Source of the DNA: Streptomyces spororaveus
Lineage (GTDB): Bacteria; Actinomycetota; Actinomycetes; Streptomycetales; Streptomycetaceae
Direction: 5' to 3'
Length of the DNA: 64,000 bases
NCBI RefSeq assembly: GCF_016755875.1
Contig: NZ_BNED01000005.1
Coordinates: 7,763,501-7,827,500 of the forward strand
Positions within the stretch are counted from its first letter, which is position 1; every line of letters begins with the position of its first letter. The notes under the pieces are model-generated. The model did not search any database. It worked only from the letters and a program-made list of their open reading frames with translations, and was not told where the DNA came from. Made by a program: the position numbers and the translations under genes. Of the stretch, positions 7,655-16,413 are shown piece by piece.

Positions 7655-8491
7655 TCAGAACTCGGGGACGAAGGGGAGGTAGTCCACGTGGGGACCGGAG
7701 GGGATCACCGCATAACTGCTCTCGGGGAGCTCGTTCCACACACCGGGCAGGTCTCCCAGCGGTTCGGACACCACGAGGCGGGTCTCGTCCGAGACCTCCC
7801 TCAGGTACGGCACCTCCGGGTGCAGATGCCGGACGGTCTCGGCCCGGGAGCTGTAGAACAGCGAGCGGGACTTGCCCTGGCTGGAGTAGCGGAAGGCCCA
7901 GACGTGCACGCCGTCACTCACCGCCACCGTCATCTGGAGCGGTTCCGGTACGCCGTGCTCCTTGCCGAGGTGCTCCACGAACCCCGCCATCCTGGCCACC
8001 GCACCCGGGGCGTCCTGGTCGAGACCGAACGTGACCGCCAGGTAGAACATCACCTCGGAATCGGTGGACCCCTCGATGGACGGGAACAGCGCCGGGTCGA
8101 CCGCCATGCACAGATCGCGCTGCAGCCGGTGGAAGTCCGCGATCGCGCCGTTGTGCATCCACAGCCACCGTCCGTGGCGGAACGGGTGGCAGTTGGACTG
8201 CTGGACGGCCGACCCCGTCGAGGCCCGGACGTGTGCGAAGAACAGCGGCGAGCGGACGTGCGCGGCGAGCTCCTGCAGGTTGCGGCTGCTCCACGCCGGG
8301 CCGACGTCCCGGAAGACCGCCGGGGTGCCGTCGCCGTCCGCGCTGTACCAGCCGATGCCGAATCCGTCGCCATTGGTCGGTTCGGCGCCCATCTTGGCCC
8401 GGAGGCTCTGGTTGATCAGCGAGTGCTCAGGGCGGTAGAGCACGGTGTCGAGGAGCATGGGCGAACCCGAGTAGGCGAGCCAGCGACACAT
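7655..8491 (-). CDS. Class II glutamine amidotransferase
   Basis: A 278-residue N-terminal-nucleophile amidotransferase. The protein must begin MCRWLAYSG so that Cys2 becomes the catalytic N-terminus after Met removal; the in-frame GTG three codons upstream is therefore rejected. Downstream are GDGFGIGWYS, PLFFAHVRASTGSAVQQSNCHPF (Gln-binding region) and WMHNGAI, all diagnostic. The family includes EgtC of ergothioneine synthesis, but no egtA, egtB or egtD is nearby, so the substrate remains unknown. It may be co-transcribed with the upstream PNPOx-fold gene, 88 bp away on the same strand. Confidence 0.9.
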   Translation of the reverse strand: MCRWLAYSGSPMLLDTVLYRPEHSLINQSLRAKMGAEPTNGDGFGIGWYSADGDGTPAVFRDVGPAWSSRNLQELAAHVRSPLFFAHVRASTGSAVQQSNCHPFRHGRWLWMHNGAIADFHRLQRDLCMAVDPALFPSIEGSTDSEVMFYLAVTFGLDQDAPGAVARMAGFVEHLGKEHGVPEPLQMTVAVSDGVHVWAFRYSSQGKSRSLFYSSRAETVRHLHPEVPYLREVSDETRLVVSEPLGDLPGVWNELPESSYAVIPSGPHVDYLPFVPEF

Positions 8492-8579
8492 GCGCACCAT
8501 CCCCTTCGCGACCTGCTCCGAGCCTAACCCCGCCGACGTCGGGGTTCTCGCGGGACAGGCCGTCCGCGGCGGCCGCTGG

Positions 8580-9092
8580 TCAGGAGAACAGCCAGCGTGT
8601 CTGGCTGTAGCCGCCCTTGCCGAAACCGAAGGCGGTGCTCGGGCGGACCGCGAAGACCAGGGCCCGCCCCGCGTCGGGATTCACGAACGCGCCGTCACCC
8701 ACCTCGAAGTGCCACTCGGCGCCGTACTTCGCCTCCCAGGCGGCGGCGAGACGGCGCAGCCGGTCGGGATCCGTGACCCGGGCGGCCTCACCCTCGACGA
8801 CCAGGTCGAATCCTTCGTGGAGGGTGTTGGTGCCGGTGGTGAGGACGACGTGCGCGTTACCGCGGAGGTTCCTGGCCTTGCGTTCCTCGGGCCCGGTGCA
8901 GAAGTGGAGCGCGCCGTCCGCCCAGACGCCGATCAGCGGGGTGACGTGCGGCCGCGCGTCGGGGCGTACGGTCGTCAGCCAGTACAGCTCCGCCGCGGCC
9001 AGCCGGGTGACGGCCTCCCGCCAGGGCACGGCCCTCGCCCGCTCGTCGCTGTACCGGGCGTCCAGCTCGGCGCGGGGCTCCTCGTCGGGCAT
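8580..9092 (-). CDS. Pyridoxamine 5'-phosphate oxidase-fold protein
   Basis: A 170-residue split-barrel flavin-binding protein. The barrel core shows AAAELYWLTTVRPDARPHVTPLIGVWADGALHFCTGPEERKARNLRGNAHVVLTTG and a later EGEAARVTDPDRLRRLAAAW. The family binds FMN or F420 and reduces or oxidises small molecules; Streptomyces has many copies of unknown substrate. The ATG at 9092 follows a GCAGGAGGA site. Neighbours do not define a pathway. The C-terminus FGFGKGGYSQTRWLF is typical of the general-stress/F420-type branch. Confidence 0.85.
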   Translation of the reverse strand: MPDEEPRAELDARYSDERARAVPWREAVTRLAAAELYWLTTVRPDARPHVTPLIGVWADGALHFCTGPEERKARNLRGNAHVVLTTGTNTLHEGFDLVVEGEAARVTDPDRLRRLAAAWEAKYGAEWHFEVGDGAFVNPDAGRALVFAVRPSTAFGFGKGGYSQTRWLFS

Positions 9093-9226
9093 CGCTGTCC
9101 TCCTGCTGTCGCCGCGGCCTCCTGCCGCGGTCGCCCTCCAGCCTGTCCCGGGGCGCCCCGGCCGTCCACCCGGGCCGCGCCCGGCGTCGTCCACGCGGAA
9201 GCCCGCGCGGACGACGCCGCCGCGTA

Positions 9227-10657
9227 TCAATGGCCGAAGTCGAACCAGTTGACGTTCACGAAGTCGGCCGGCTGGCCGCTGGTGAAGGTCAGGTAGACGT
9301 CGTGCGTGCCCGTGACGCCCGTGATGTTCGCCGGCACCGTCCGCCAGCTCTGCCAGCCGCCGGTGGACGCGACCGCGAAGCTGCCGACCGGAGCCGAAGC
9401 CGGGTCGTCGAGCCGCACCTCGACCAGCCCGCTCACCCCGCCGGCCGCACCGCTGGCCACGCGTCCGTAGAACTGCCGGGCGGGCGTGGAACCGAAGTCG
9501 ACGCCCCGGAAGAGCGCCCAGTCGCCGTTGCCGAGCGCCGCGAGGTTCTGGCCGCCGCCGCTGTCCGTGGTGCTCTCCCTGACCGTGCCCGACTGGCCGT
9601 CGTACGACTCGGCCTGGATCGCCGTGTACGCGTCGCGGTGACCGGGCGGCGTGGTCGGCGGGGTGGTGGGCGGCGTCGTCGGGGGCGTGGTGGGCGGTGT
9701 GGTGCCGCCGGTCGACCGGAGGACGGACACGTAGTCGACGACCATCGCGTGCCCGGGCTGGGTGCCCGCGTCGGGGCCGCCGCCGAAGGCGTCGGGGAAA
9801 CCGCCGCCCATGGCGACGTTCAGGATGACGTAGTAGCCGTGGTTCGTGGCATTGGTCCAGGTCGTCGCGTCGACCTGATCGGCGCGCACCGTATGGAAGG
9901 TGAACTCGTCGACGTAGAAGCGCATCTCCTCGACCGCCTTGGACCGGTCCCATTCGACGGCGTACGTGTGGAAGCCGGCCTGGCAGCTGGCGCCGGGGCA
10001 GGCGCGCTGGCCGCCGATTCCGGAGGTCTCGTTGCAGGGGCCGCCCGGGCTCGTTCCGCAATGCAGGGTCGCCCAGACGTTGTTGAGGCCCTGGACGTTC
10101 TCCATGATGTCGATCTCGCCGATGCCCGGCCAGTTCCACCAGTTGCCGCGGTAGGGGGCGCCGAGCATCCAGAAGGCCGGCCAGTAGCCCTTGGCGGCCG
10201 GGCCCGTCACGTCCGGCATCTGGATGCGGGCCTCCGACCGGAGCTTGCCGCCCGCCGGGGGCTCGAAGTCGGACCGCCGGGTCTCGACGCGGCCCGAGGT
10301 CCAGTTCCCGGCGGCGTCCCGGCGCGGGGTGATGCGCAGGTTGCCCGTGCCGTCGAGGGAGACGTTGGCGGGGTCCGCGGTCATCGTCTCGATCTCGCCG
10401 GTACCGAAGTTGGCGGGTCCGCCGGGGTAGGAGGTGCCGGTGGTGTACTGCCAGTCGGCGGTGTTCACCCCCGATCCCGCGGCTCCGTCGAAGTCGTCCA
10501 GGAACACCCGGGACCAGCCGGACGGTGCGGGGGGAGCCGCGGCGTTCGCGGGCAGGACGACGCCCGCGGCGGCTGCCGCGACCACGGCGATCGTGCTGAG
10601 CGCGGCGAGGACGGCCCGCCGGACCGTCGGCGGCTTCCTGCCGGATATCTCGTGCAT
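9227..10657 (-). CDS. Secreted GH16 endo-beta-1,3-glucanase with CBM6
   Basis: A 476-residue extracellular glycoside hydrolase. A signal peptide (AVLAALSTIAVVAAAAAGVVLPANAA) is followed by a GH16 domain to about residue 290, with the catalytic signature GEIDIMENV giving nucleophile Glu181 and acid/base Glu186. A Thr/Pro linker of PPTT repeats joins a C-terminal CBM6 domain (YTAIQAESYDGQSGT to WFDFGH). The closest known type is laminarinase (beta-1,3-glucanase), consistent with use of fungal or algal glucan. A GAGAGGG ribosome site precedes the ATG. Upstream is a perfect palindrome resembling the CebR operator, implying induction by a glucan-derived oligosaccharide through a LacI-type repressor. 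Confidence 0.93.
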   Translation of the reverse strand: MHEISGRKPPTVRRAVLAALSTIAVVAAAAAGVVLPANAAAPPAPSGWSRVFLDDFDGAAGSGVNTADWQYTTGTSYPGGPANFGTGEIETMTADPANVSLDGTGNLRITPRRDAAGNWTSGRVETRRSDFEPPAGGKLRSEARIQMPDVTGPAAKGYWPAFWMLGAPYRGNWWNWPGIGEIDIMENVQGLNNVWATLHCGTSPGGPCNETSGIGGQRACPGASCQAGFHTYAVEWDRSKAVEEMRFYVDEFTFHTVRADQVDATTWTNATNHGYYVILNVAMGGGFPDAFGGGPDAGTQPGHAMVVDYVSVLRSTGGTTPPTTPPTTPPTTPPTTPPGHRDAYTAIQAESYDGQSGTVRESTTDSGGGQNLAALGNGDWALFRGVDFGSTPARQFYGRVASGAAGGVSGLVEVRLDDPASAPVGSFAVASTGGWQSWRTVPANITGVTGTHDVYLTFTSGQPADFVNVNWFDFGH

Positions 10658-10720
10658 GGGTGCCCTCTCTGAAGCGCGCCGAGGCGCGGTGCGGGGGGAA
10701 GGGTCGGCGGGACCGGCTGC

Positions 10721-10736
10721 CTGAGAGCGCTCTCAG
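10721..10736. promoter_or_regulatory. CebR-like palindromic operator upstream of the glucanase gene
   Basis: CTGAGAGCGCTCTCAG is a perfect 16-bp palindrome 64 bp before the glucanase start. Its core GAGCGCTC matches the centre of the Streptomyces CebR site (TGGGAGCGCTCCCA). A LacI-type regulator for cello- or laminari-oligosaccharides is the likely binder. Confidence 0.75.
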
Positions 10737-10902
10737 AACCGGCGCCGCTGGACACTGTCCTCCGCACCCTCACGGGCCGTCAAGAGATGGAACCGCCAAA
10801 GGGCTTACGGGCAGGGGGAGTTCAAGCAATGAACGCGAGCGCCCTGTGGTCGGCGGCCGCCGGCCACAGGGCACTCACCCGTACGGACCCACTCGCCGTA
10901 CC

Positions 10903-11124
10903 TCACACCGGCGGACCGAGCACCTCCTCGGCACCGGGCAGGTCGTGCACGGAGGCCGCCGTCCCGGTCAGCGGCAGCAGACCGGACAAGGGGCATGACA
11001 CGGGCAGCTCGTGGTCCACCTCCCACTGCCCGACCGTGTTCCCGCCCGCGTGGTCCATGGTGCAGACGGCGTACAGATTGCCCGCGCAGCCCCGGCACAG
11101 CAGCGGCCGGTGGCCGGTCACCAC
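10903..11124 (-). CDS. Small Cys-containing hypothetical protein
   Basis: A 73-codon frame with high third-position GC and sensible composition, which supports coding. Two Cys pairs or singles (LCRGCAGNLYAVCTMDH, VSCPL) could hold a metal. Two adjacent GTG codons at 11121 and 11124 compete as start; the ribosome site is weak. No family is recognised. It lies alone between the glucanase operator and the divergent acyl-CoA carboxylase epsilon-like gene. Confidence 0.42.
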   Translation of the reverse strand: MVTGHRPLLCRGCAGNLYAVCTMDHAGGNTVGQWEVDHELPVSCPLSGLLPLTGTAASVHDLPGAEEVLGPPV

Positions 11125-11342
11125 GGCCGGTCCGAAGTGCCGTGCGCGGCACGCTCTTGTAGCGTCGTCCGCGACAGGACTCCCGGTGCCCGCACCGGAG
11201 TCCGCCGGCCGGTTCGCTCACGCGGAACACGTCCCGTCAGCGCGCCGAGCCACCCGTGTGCCGCCCGCGCCGGAACCGAGCCGGTCCGCCCCTCGCGATA
11301 CGGCCGGGCGCACGCGCAGCCCCCGTGAGAGAGGCCGTGCCG

Positions 11343-11552
11343 ATGTCGACGGATGTCCCGATAGCGAGCCTGCTGCGTGTGGAGAGGGGCGTCGCCGCCC
11401 CTGAGGAACTGGCCGCGATCGCGGTCGTCGTCGCGTGTTACGCCCAACGGGCCTCCGGCGGCGGCGACGCGGCCGCGGACGCCGGGCCCGGCCGCCGGCG
11501 TACGGCCGTACGCGCCGCCGGCTGCTGGGCAGGCTGCTGGGCCTGCCGCTGA
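11343..11552 (+). CDS. Acyl-CoA carboxylase epsilon-like subunit
   Basis: A 69-residue protein with the AccE/PccE signature: LLRVERGVAAPEELAAIAVVVACYAQRA, i.e. a beta-strand with VERG followed by the xPEELAAI helix. In actinomycetes this small subunit bridges the alpha and beta chains of acetyl/propionyl-CoA carboxylase. Here the usual Trp-rich end is replaced by AGCWAGCWACR. An AGAGAGG site precedes the ATG and a strong hairpin follows the stop by two bases, both supporting a real gene. It faces the whiE-type hydroxylase, so a role in feeding malonyl-CoA to spore-pigment synthesis is attractive but inferred. Confidence 0.65.
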   Translation: MSTDVPIASLLRVERGVAAPEELAAIAVVVACYAQRASGGGDAAADAGPGRRRTAVRAAGCWAGCWACR

Positions 11553-11554
11553 AC

Positions 11555-11590
11555 CCCTTCCGCCGGCCGCACGCACGGCCGGCGGAAGGG
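11555..11590. terminator. Bidirectional terminator hairpin
   Basis: A perfect 15-base stem, CCCTTCCGCCGGCCG at 11555-11569 and its complement at 11576-11590, with a six-base loop. It sits between the stops of the carboxylase epsilon-like gene and the convergent FAD hydroxylase, serving both. Confidence 0.85.
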
Positions 11591-11602
11591 CGGACGAGGT
11601 GG

Positions 11603-13234
11603 TCACGCCCGGTGCAGCACCGTCGAGAGGACCTCGCGCAGCGTCGCCGGGGCGTCGGCCACGGCTCCCTCCGAGCGCCAGGCCACGAACCCGTCCGGCC
11701 GTACGAGCACGGCGCCCCCGGCGCTCATCGCATGGACCTCGGTCCAGTCGGAGCGCCCCTCCTGGACCAGGTCCGCGCCCGGCCCCGAGCCGATCGTGTA
11801 GGCGTCCAGCCGGATCGCCAGTTGCCCGGCCACCTGCTTCGCGGCCGCCTGCCACGGCGTCCCCGCGCCGCTGAGCAGCACGAAGGAGCGCTCGTACAGG
11901 TCCAGGGTGGAGATCCGCTCACCCGCCCGGGTGACCCACATGTGCGGGGCCCGGGTCCCGGTGTCGCCGACCAGTCGCAGGGTCTCCGGGATGACGGGCC
12001 GTCCGGGCTCGCCGCCGACGAGCGCGCCCTTCGGGTAGCAGTAGCCCATGGCGGTGGTGAGGACCCCGCTGCCCGGTCCGCCGCCCATGGTGGGCGGCGG
12101 CGCGTACCCCGGGTGGCTGTGCTCCGCCGAACGGGCCGACGCCCGCTCGCTGGTGGCCCTGGCCACCGGCAGCCGCTCGTCCTCGTAGGTGCCGAGCAGC
12201 CCGATGCCGGCCGAGCCTTCCAGTACCGCGGCGATCTTCCACGCCAGGTTGTGCGCGTCCTGGATGCCCGTGTTGGAACCGAACGCCCCGGTGGGGGACA
12301 TCTCGTGGGCCGCGTCCCCGGCCAGGAACACCCGACCGGACGAATACCGCTGCGCCACCCGTTCGGCCGCGTGCCACGGCGCCTTGCCCCCGATCTCCAC
12401 GTCCAGGTCCGGTACACCGATCGCGTCGCGGATCTGATCCACGCACCGCTCGTCGGTGAAGTCCTCCAGGGTCTCGCCCTGCTCCGGGTGCCACGGTGCG
12501 TGGAAGACCCAGTGCGTCTTGTTGTCCACCGGCAGCAGTGCCCCGTCCGCTCCCGGGCGCACCAGGTAGCAGACGATGAAGCGCAGGTCGCCCAACACCT
12601 CGGCGAGCTTCTCCGAGCGGAAGGTGACGCTCACATTGTGGAACAGCTCGCCGTTGCCCGTCTGGGGGATCCGCAGCTGTTCCCGGACGGGACTGCGCGG
12701 CCCGTCCGCGGCGATCAGGAAGTCGGCGCGCACCGTGATGTGCTCGCCCGTCTCCCGGTCCTTCACCACGGCGTTCACCCCCGTGGCGTCCTGGTCGAAG
12801 CTCATCAGCTCGGTGGCGAACCGGACGTCGGCGCCCAGGTCACGGCTCTGTTCGGCCAGTACCGGCTCGATGTTGTTCTGGCTGCACAGACACCATCCCG
12901 TCGGGCTGAAGCGGGCCAGCGCCCCGGCCGGGTCGATCGACTTGACCAGCCAGTTGTGGTCGCCGTCGGTCAGCGACCGGGCCTGCAGAATGCCCTGATT
13001 TCCCTCCAGTACGGACGCCGCCCGGCGGATCGCGCGCTCCGCCCCTGCCGTGCGGAACAGCTCCATGGTCCGGGCGTTGATGCCACGGCCCCGCGGGTGC
13101 GCGGAGGTACCGGAGTGCTTCTCGACCAGCAGGTGCCTCACTCCGTGGCGGCTCAGGAAAAGCGAGGTGGACAGGCCCACGAGGGAGCCGCCCACGACGA
13201 GAACCGGTACGCGAACATCGGCGTTGTCTTCCAT
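11603..13234 (-). CDS. FAD-dependent aromatic hydroxylase, whiE ORFVIII type
   Basis: A 543-residue flavoprotein monooxygenase that probably hydroxylates the spore-pigment polyketide late in the pathway. The FAD dinucleotide motif is VPVLVVGGSLVGLSTSLFLSRHG at the N-terminus; DFLIAADGPRSPVREQL is the DG motif, and GRVFLAGDAAHEMSPTGAFGSNTGIQDAHNLAWK is the GD motif binding the FAD ribityl chain. The thioredoxin-like C-terminal domain of the PheA/TetX-RdmE group is present. The ATG at 13234 follows CAGGAG. It is divergent from the seven-gene PKS operon, exactly the orientation of whiE ORFVIII in S. coelicolor, where the gene has its own sporulation-controlled promoter. Confidence 0.92.
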   Translation of the reverse strand: MEDNADVRVPVLVVGGSLVGLSTSLFLSRHGVRHLLVEKHSGTSAHPRGRGINARTMELFRTAGAERAIRRAASVLEGNQGILQARSLTDGDHNWLVKSIDPAGALARFSPTGWCLCSQNNIEPVLAEQSRDLGADVRFATELMSFDQDATGVNAVVKDRETGEHITVRADFLIAADGPRSPVREQLRIPQTGNGELFHNVSVTFRSEKLAEVLGDLRFIVCYLVRPGADGALLPVDNKTHWVFHAPWHPEQGETLEDFTDERCVDQIRDAIGVPDLDVEIGGKAPWHAAERVAQRYSSGRVFLAGDAAHEMSPTGAFGSNTGIQDAHNLAWKIAAVLEGSAGIGLLGTYEDERLPVARATSERASARSAEHSHPGYAPPPTMGGGPGSGVLTTAMGYCYPKGALVGGEPGRPVIPETLRLVGDTGTRAPHMWVTRAGERISTLDLYERSFVLLSGAGTPWQAAAKQVAGQLAIRLDAYTIGSGPGADLVQEGRSDWTEVHAMSAGGAVLVRPDGFVAWRSEGAVADAPATLREVLSTVLHRA

Positions 13235-13505
13235 CAGCTGCGGGCTCCTGTTTTCTGTGTGGGGGAGTGGAGTCTTTATGCCCCCGATCCTGGATGAGGC
13301 CCAGTTGATTCGCCGGTTGTCACCCGCTTGATCCTGACATGTAGCGGTACGTCCCCACCCGGATGACGATGAGCGACAGCGGCTCCCCCTGAGACGCGCC
13401 GGCCTGCCCCCACCGAGGCGGCCGCCGGCCCGGGCGGACGCCACCGGTGACGGACGAGGGGTCCGTACGCGATGGATCTCCACCCCCTCATGAAGGAGTG
13501 AGTAG
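13235..13505. promoter_or_regulatory. Divergent promoter region of the spore-pigment cluster
   Basis: A 271-bp gap between the hydroxylase and the PKS operon with no supported coding frame. In S. coelicolor this gap holds two sporulation-timed promoters, one of them dependent on sigma-F. Candidate late-sigma elements (a GGGGCATAA-like stretch on the minus strand near 13274-13284) are present but not convincing. GAAGGAGTGAG just before 13506 is a strong ribosome site for the first PKS-operon gene. Confidence 0.55.
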
Positions 13506-14603
13506 ATGACAACCACCCTGTCCGAACGGGTGTCGCAGTCAGCCTTCGACGGCTCCATGCTCCGGGTCGTCCTGCTGATGGATCTCCACGAGGGGACCCA
13601 GCAGCAGTTCTTCGAGGCGTACGAACAGCTCCGCCACGACATCGCGTCGGTTCCGGGCCACATCAGCGACCAGCTGTGCCAGTCCTTCGAGAATCCCTCC
13701 CAATGGCTCATCACCAGCGAGTGGGAAAGCGCCCCGCAGTACCTCGCATGGGTCAACAGCGAGCATCACGCGGAACAGGTGAAGCCGCTCGGCGCGTGCG
13801 CCCGTGCCATGCGCCCGCTCAAGTTCACCGTCCTGCGCGAGACCGGACGCGGATACGGCCAGGCGGACCGCCCGGCCACGGCGCGCCTGCAGCAGACCCC
13901 CCGGCTGGGTGCCGGCATCGTGCGCCACGCCCTCACCTTCACGGTCAAGCCGGGCAGCGAGAAGGAGGTCGCGTCCATCCTCTCCAGCTACACCTCGCCG
14001 GAAGCCCGGGTCGACGACCACACCCGGCTCTGCCGGACCTCGCTGTTCATGCACGGCAACCGCGTGGTGCGCACGGTGGAGGTCCAGGGCGACCTGATGA
14101 CGGCCCTGCGCCACGTCTCCGAGCAGCCCGGGGTCCGGGCGGCGGAAGAGGCACTCAACCCGCACCTGGAGAAGGACCGGAACCTGAACGATCCGGAGTC
14201 CGCCCGTATGTTCTTCATGCGCGCCGCGCTCCCGGCGGTCCACCACATCGCCGCACCCGAGCCCGAGTCCGCCGAGGTGCAGCGGCACGCGCTCTTCTAC
14301 CCGGCCAAGCCCGGCTGCGGAGCCGCGCTCGCCAAGTTCCTGGCCCGGCAGGACGAGGCGGCCGCACGCAACCCCGGCAGCCCCGTCCGGAGCAGCAGCA
14401 TCTTCCAGCGTGACGACATCGTCGTCCGGCTCATCGACGTCCGCGGCCCGTTCGACGCCGAGCCCGACACCACCTTCGGCGTATCGGGACCGCGCAAGGC
14501 GGCGGTGCTCGACCGCCTGACGGCCCGGGCCGGCAGGCGGTCGAGCACCGCCGGCCACACCATGAACCTGATCACGGACCGCCGGGCACCCGCGGAGTCC
14601 TGA
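13506..14603 (+). CDS. SchA/CurD-like protein, whiE ORFI type
   Basis: A 365-residue protein with three similar ferredoxin-fold-like segments: about residues 15-110 ([35 protein letters not shown]), 135-225 ([23 protein letters not shown]) and 255-345 ([24 protein letters not shown]). The first has the antibiotic-biosynthesis-monooxygenase/TcmI-like pattern with [11 protein letters not shown]. SchA/CurD-like genes open spore-pigment operons; the exact role is not established, perhaps a cyclase or cofactorless oxygenase. The ATG follows GAAGGAGTG. This is the first gene of the seven-gene operon. Confidence 0.9.
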   Translation: MTTTLSERVSQSAFDGSMLRVVLLMDLHEGTQQQFFEAYEQLRHDIASVPGHISDQLCQSFENPSQWLITSEWESAPQYLAWVNSEHHAEQVKPLGACARAMRPLKFTVLRETGRGYGQADRPATARLQQTPRLGAGIVRHALTFTVKPGSEKEVASILSSYTSPEARVDDHTRLCRTSLFMHGNRVVRTVEVQGDLMTALRHVSEQPGVRAAEEALNPHLEKDRNLNDPESARMFFMRAALPAVHHIAAPEPESAEVQRHALFYPAKPGCGAALAKFLARQDEAAARNPGSPVRSSSIFQRDDIVVRLIDVRGPFDAEPDTTFGVSGPRKAAVLDRLTARAGRRSSTAGHTMNLITDRRAPAES

Positions 14604-14701
14604 TCCTCCCGGGCCCACCGGCCCACCCCCGGCCACCCCTGGTCCACACCCGAGCCCGACCCATCCGCACCAGGCTCTCCCCTACGCAGGAGGAACCCGC
14701 C

Positions 14702-15145
14702 ATGACCCAACACCGCCCACGCATCGTGGACCTCAGCGAGACCCCGCCCAACCGCCGGCGCGGCGGCGACCTGAGGGCGGTGCTCACCCCGACCTCCGTG
14801 GGTTCCACCAGCGGCTTCATGGGCCTGGCGATCATGGCCCCCGGGGAGTCGATCGCCGAGCACTACCACCCGTACTCCGAGGAGTTCGTATACGTGGTCA
14901 GCGGCCGGCTGGAGGTCGACCTCGACGGCGAGGCCCACCCCCTGCGCACCGACCAGGGACTCCTGGTCCCGCTGAACGTGCGCCACCGCTTCCGCAACGT
15001 CGGGGACACCGAGGCCCGCATGGTCTTCCACCTCGGCCCGCTGGCCCCGCGGCCCGAGCTCGGCCACGTGGACACCGAGCAGGCCCCGCACCCGGAGAGC
15101 ACCGCGTGGGAGCAGCCGCCGGACCGCACGGGAGCGGTCTCGTGA
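14702..15145 (+). CDS. Cupin protein, whiE ORFII type
   Basis: A 147-residue single-domain cupin. [35 protein letters not shown] contains cupin motif 1 (HxH and E as metal ligands), and [21 protein letters not shown] contains motif 2 with its His. It belongs with polyketide cupins that act in ring cyclisation or oxidation. The ATG is preceded by AGGAGGA. Its TGA stop overlaps the GTG start of the KS-alpha gene (GTGA), giving translational coupling. Confidence 0.92.
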   Translation: MTQHRPRIVDLSETPPNRRRGGDLRAVLTPTSVGSTSGFMGLAIMAPGESIAEHYHPYSEEFVYVVSGRLEVDLDGEAHPLRTDQGLLVPLNVRHRFRNVGDTEARMVFHLGPLAPRPELGHVDTEQAPHPESTAWEQPPDRTGAVS

Positions 15146-16413
15146 CCCGCCGGCGGGTGGCCGTCACCGGAGTCGGTGTCGTCGCGCCCGGCGGGATCGG
15201 CGTCCGCGACTTCTGGGACCTGCTCTCCAACGGCCGTACGGCGACACGCGGGATCAGCCTCTTCGACCCGTCCGGGTTCCGCTCCCGGATAGCCGCCGAG
15301 GTCGACTTCGACCCCGCCGCGCACGGCCTCGAACCGGGCGAGGCCGACCGGGCGGACCGCTACATCCAGTTCGCCCTGGTCGCCGCCCGGGAGGCGGTGA
15401 AGGACGCGGGACTCGACCTCACCACGGACGAGGCCTGGCGGACCGGAGTCTCCCTCGGCACGGCCGTCGGCGGCACCACCCGTCTGGAGCACGACTACGT
15501 CGCCGTGAGCCAGTCCGGCTCCTGGTGGGACGTGGACCACAAGCGGGCCAACCCGTTCCTGCACCGGGCGTTCACCCCCGCCACCCTCGCCTCCGCCGTC
15601 GCGGAGCAGACGGGTGCGCGGGGCCCGGTCCAGACGGTGTCCACCGGCTGCACCTCGGGACTCGACGCCATCGGGTACGCCGTCCACTCCATCGCGGAGG
15701 GCCGGATGGACGTCTGCATCGCGGGCGCTTCCGACTCACCCATATCGCCGATCACCGTGGCCTGCTTCGACGCCATCAAGGCCACCTCGCCGAACAACGA
15801 CGACCCGGCCCACGCCTCCCGGCCGTTCGACGCCGACCGGGACGGGTTCGTCCTCGGCGAGGGCGGCGCCGTCCTCGTACTCGAAGAGCTGGAACACGCC
15901 CGCGCCCGCGGTGCGACCGTCTACTGCGAGATCGGCGGCTACGCCACCTTCGGCAACGCCCACCACATGACCGGGCTGACCGCCGAGGGCCTGGAGATGG
16001 CCCGGGCCATCGAAACCGCCCTCGCCGAGGCCGGCGTCGCCGCCGACGAGATCGACTACGTCAACGCGCACGGCTCCGGCACCAAGCAGAACGACCGCCA
16101 CGAGACCGCGGCGGTCAAGCGGGTCCTGGGCGACCACGCCTACAAGACGCCGATGACCTCCATCAAATCCATGGTGGGGCACTCCCTCGGCGCGATCGGC
16201 GCCATCGAACTCGCGGCCTGCGTGCTCGCCATGACCCACCAGGTGGTACCGCCGACCGCGAACTACGAGACGCCCGACCCCGAGTGCGACCTGGACTACG
16301 TACCCCGCGTCGCCCGCGGCCGGAAGCTGCGCAGCGTGCTCTCGGTGGGCAGCGGCTTCGGCGGATTCCAGTCCGCCGTGGTCATGACCCGGCCGAAGGA
16401 GGAGGTCTCGTGA
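15142..16413 (+). CDS. Ketosynthase alpha (KS-alpha), type II PKS, whiE ORFIII type
   Basis: A 423-residue beta-ketoacyl synthase that condenses malonyl-ACP units on the minimal type II PKS. The catalytic triad is readable: Cys170 in [11 protein letters not shown], His310 in [11 protein letters not shown] and His347 in [11 protein letters not shown]. It begins with a GTG overlapping the cupin stop and ends overlapping the KS-beta start, so alpha and beta chains are made together for the heterodimer. Sequence elements such as [26 protein letters not shown] are of the spore-pigment type. Product length cannot be read from this subunit. Confidence 0.96.
   Translation: MTRRRVAVTGVGVVAPGGIGVRDFWDLLSNGRTATRGISLFDPSGFRSRIAAEVDFDPAAHGLEPGEADRADRYIQFALVAAREAVKDAGLDLTTDEAWRTGVSLGTAVGGTTRLEHDYVAVSQSGSWWDVDHKRANPFLHRAFTPATLASAVAEQTGARGPVQTVSTGCTSGLDAIGYAVHSIAEGRMDVCIAGASDSPISPITVACFDAIKATSPNNDDPAHASRPFDADRDGFVLGEGGAVLVLEELEHARARGATVYCEIGGYATFGNAHHMTGLTAEGLEMARAIETALAEAGVAADEIDYVNAHGSGTKQNDRHETAAVKRVLGDHAYKTPMTSIKSMVGHSLGAIGAIELAACVLAMTHQVVPPTANYETPDPECDLDYVPRVARGRKLRSVLSVGSGFGGFQSAVVMTRPKEEVS

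Noticed and set aside
9660..9720. Repetitive DNA between glucanase domains as a mobile or CRISPR repeat
   Set aside because: It encodes the PPTT linker of a GH16-CBM6 protein and is in frame; this is a protein linker.
11118..11855. A 245-codon minus-strand frame over the terminator and carboxylase epsilon-like gene
   Set aside because: Low-complexity Arg/Gly/Pro sequence that crosses a strong terminator hairpin and a real gene; no family resemblance.
13274..13290. Sigma-F promoter in front of the hydroxylase gene
   Set aside because: A GGGGCATAA-like stretch exists on the minus strand but no matching -35 element was found at the right distance.
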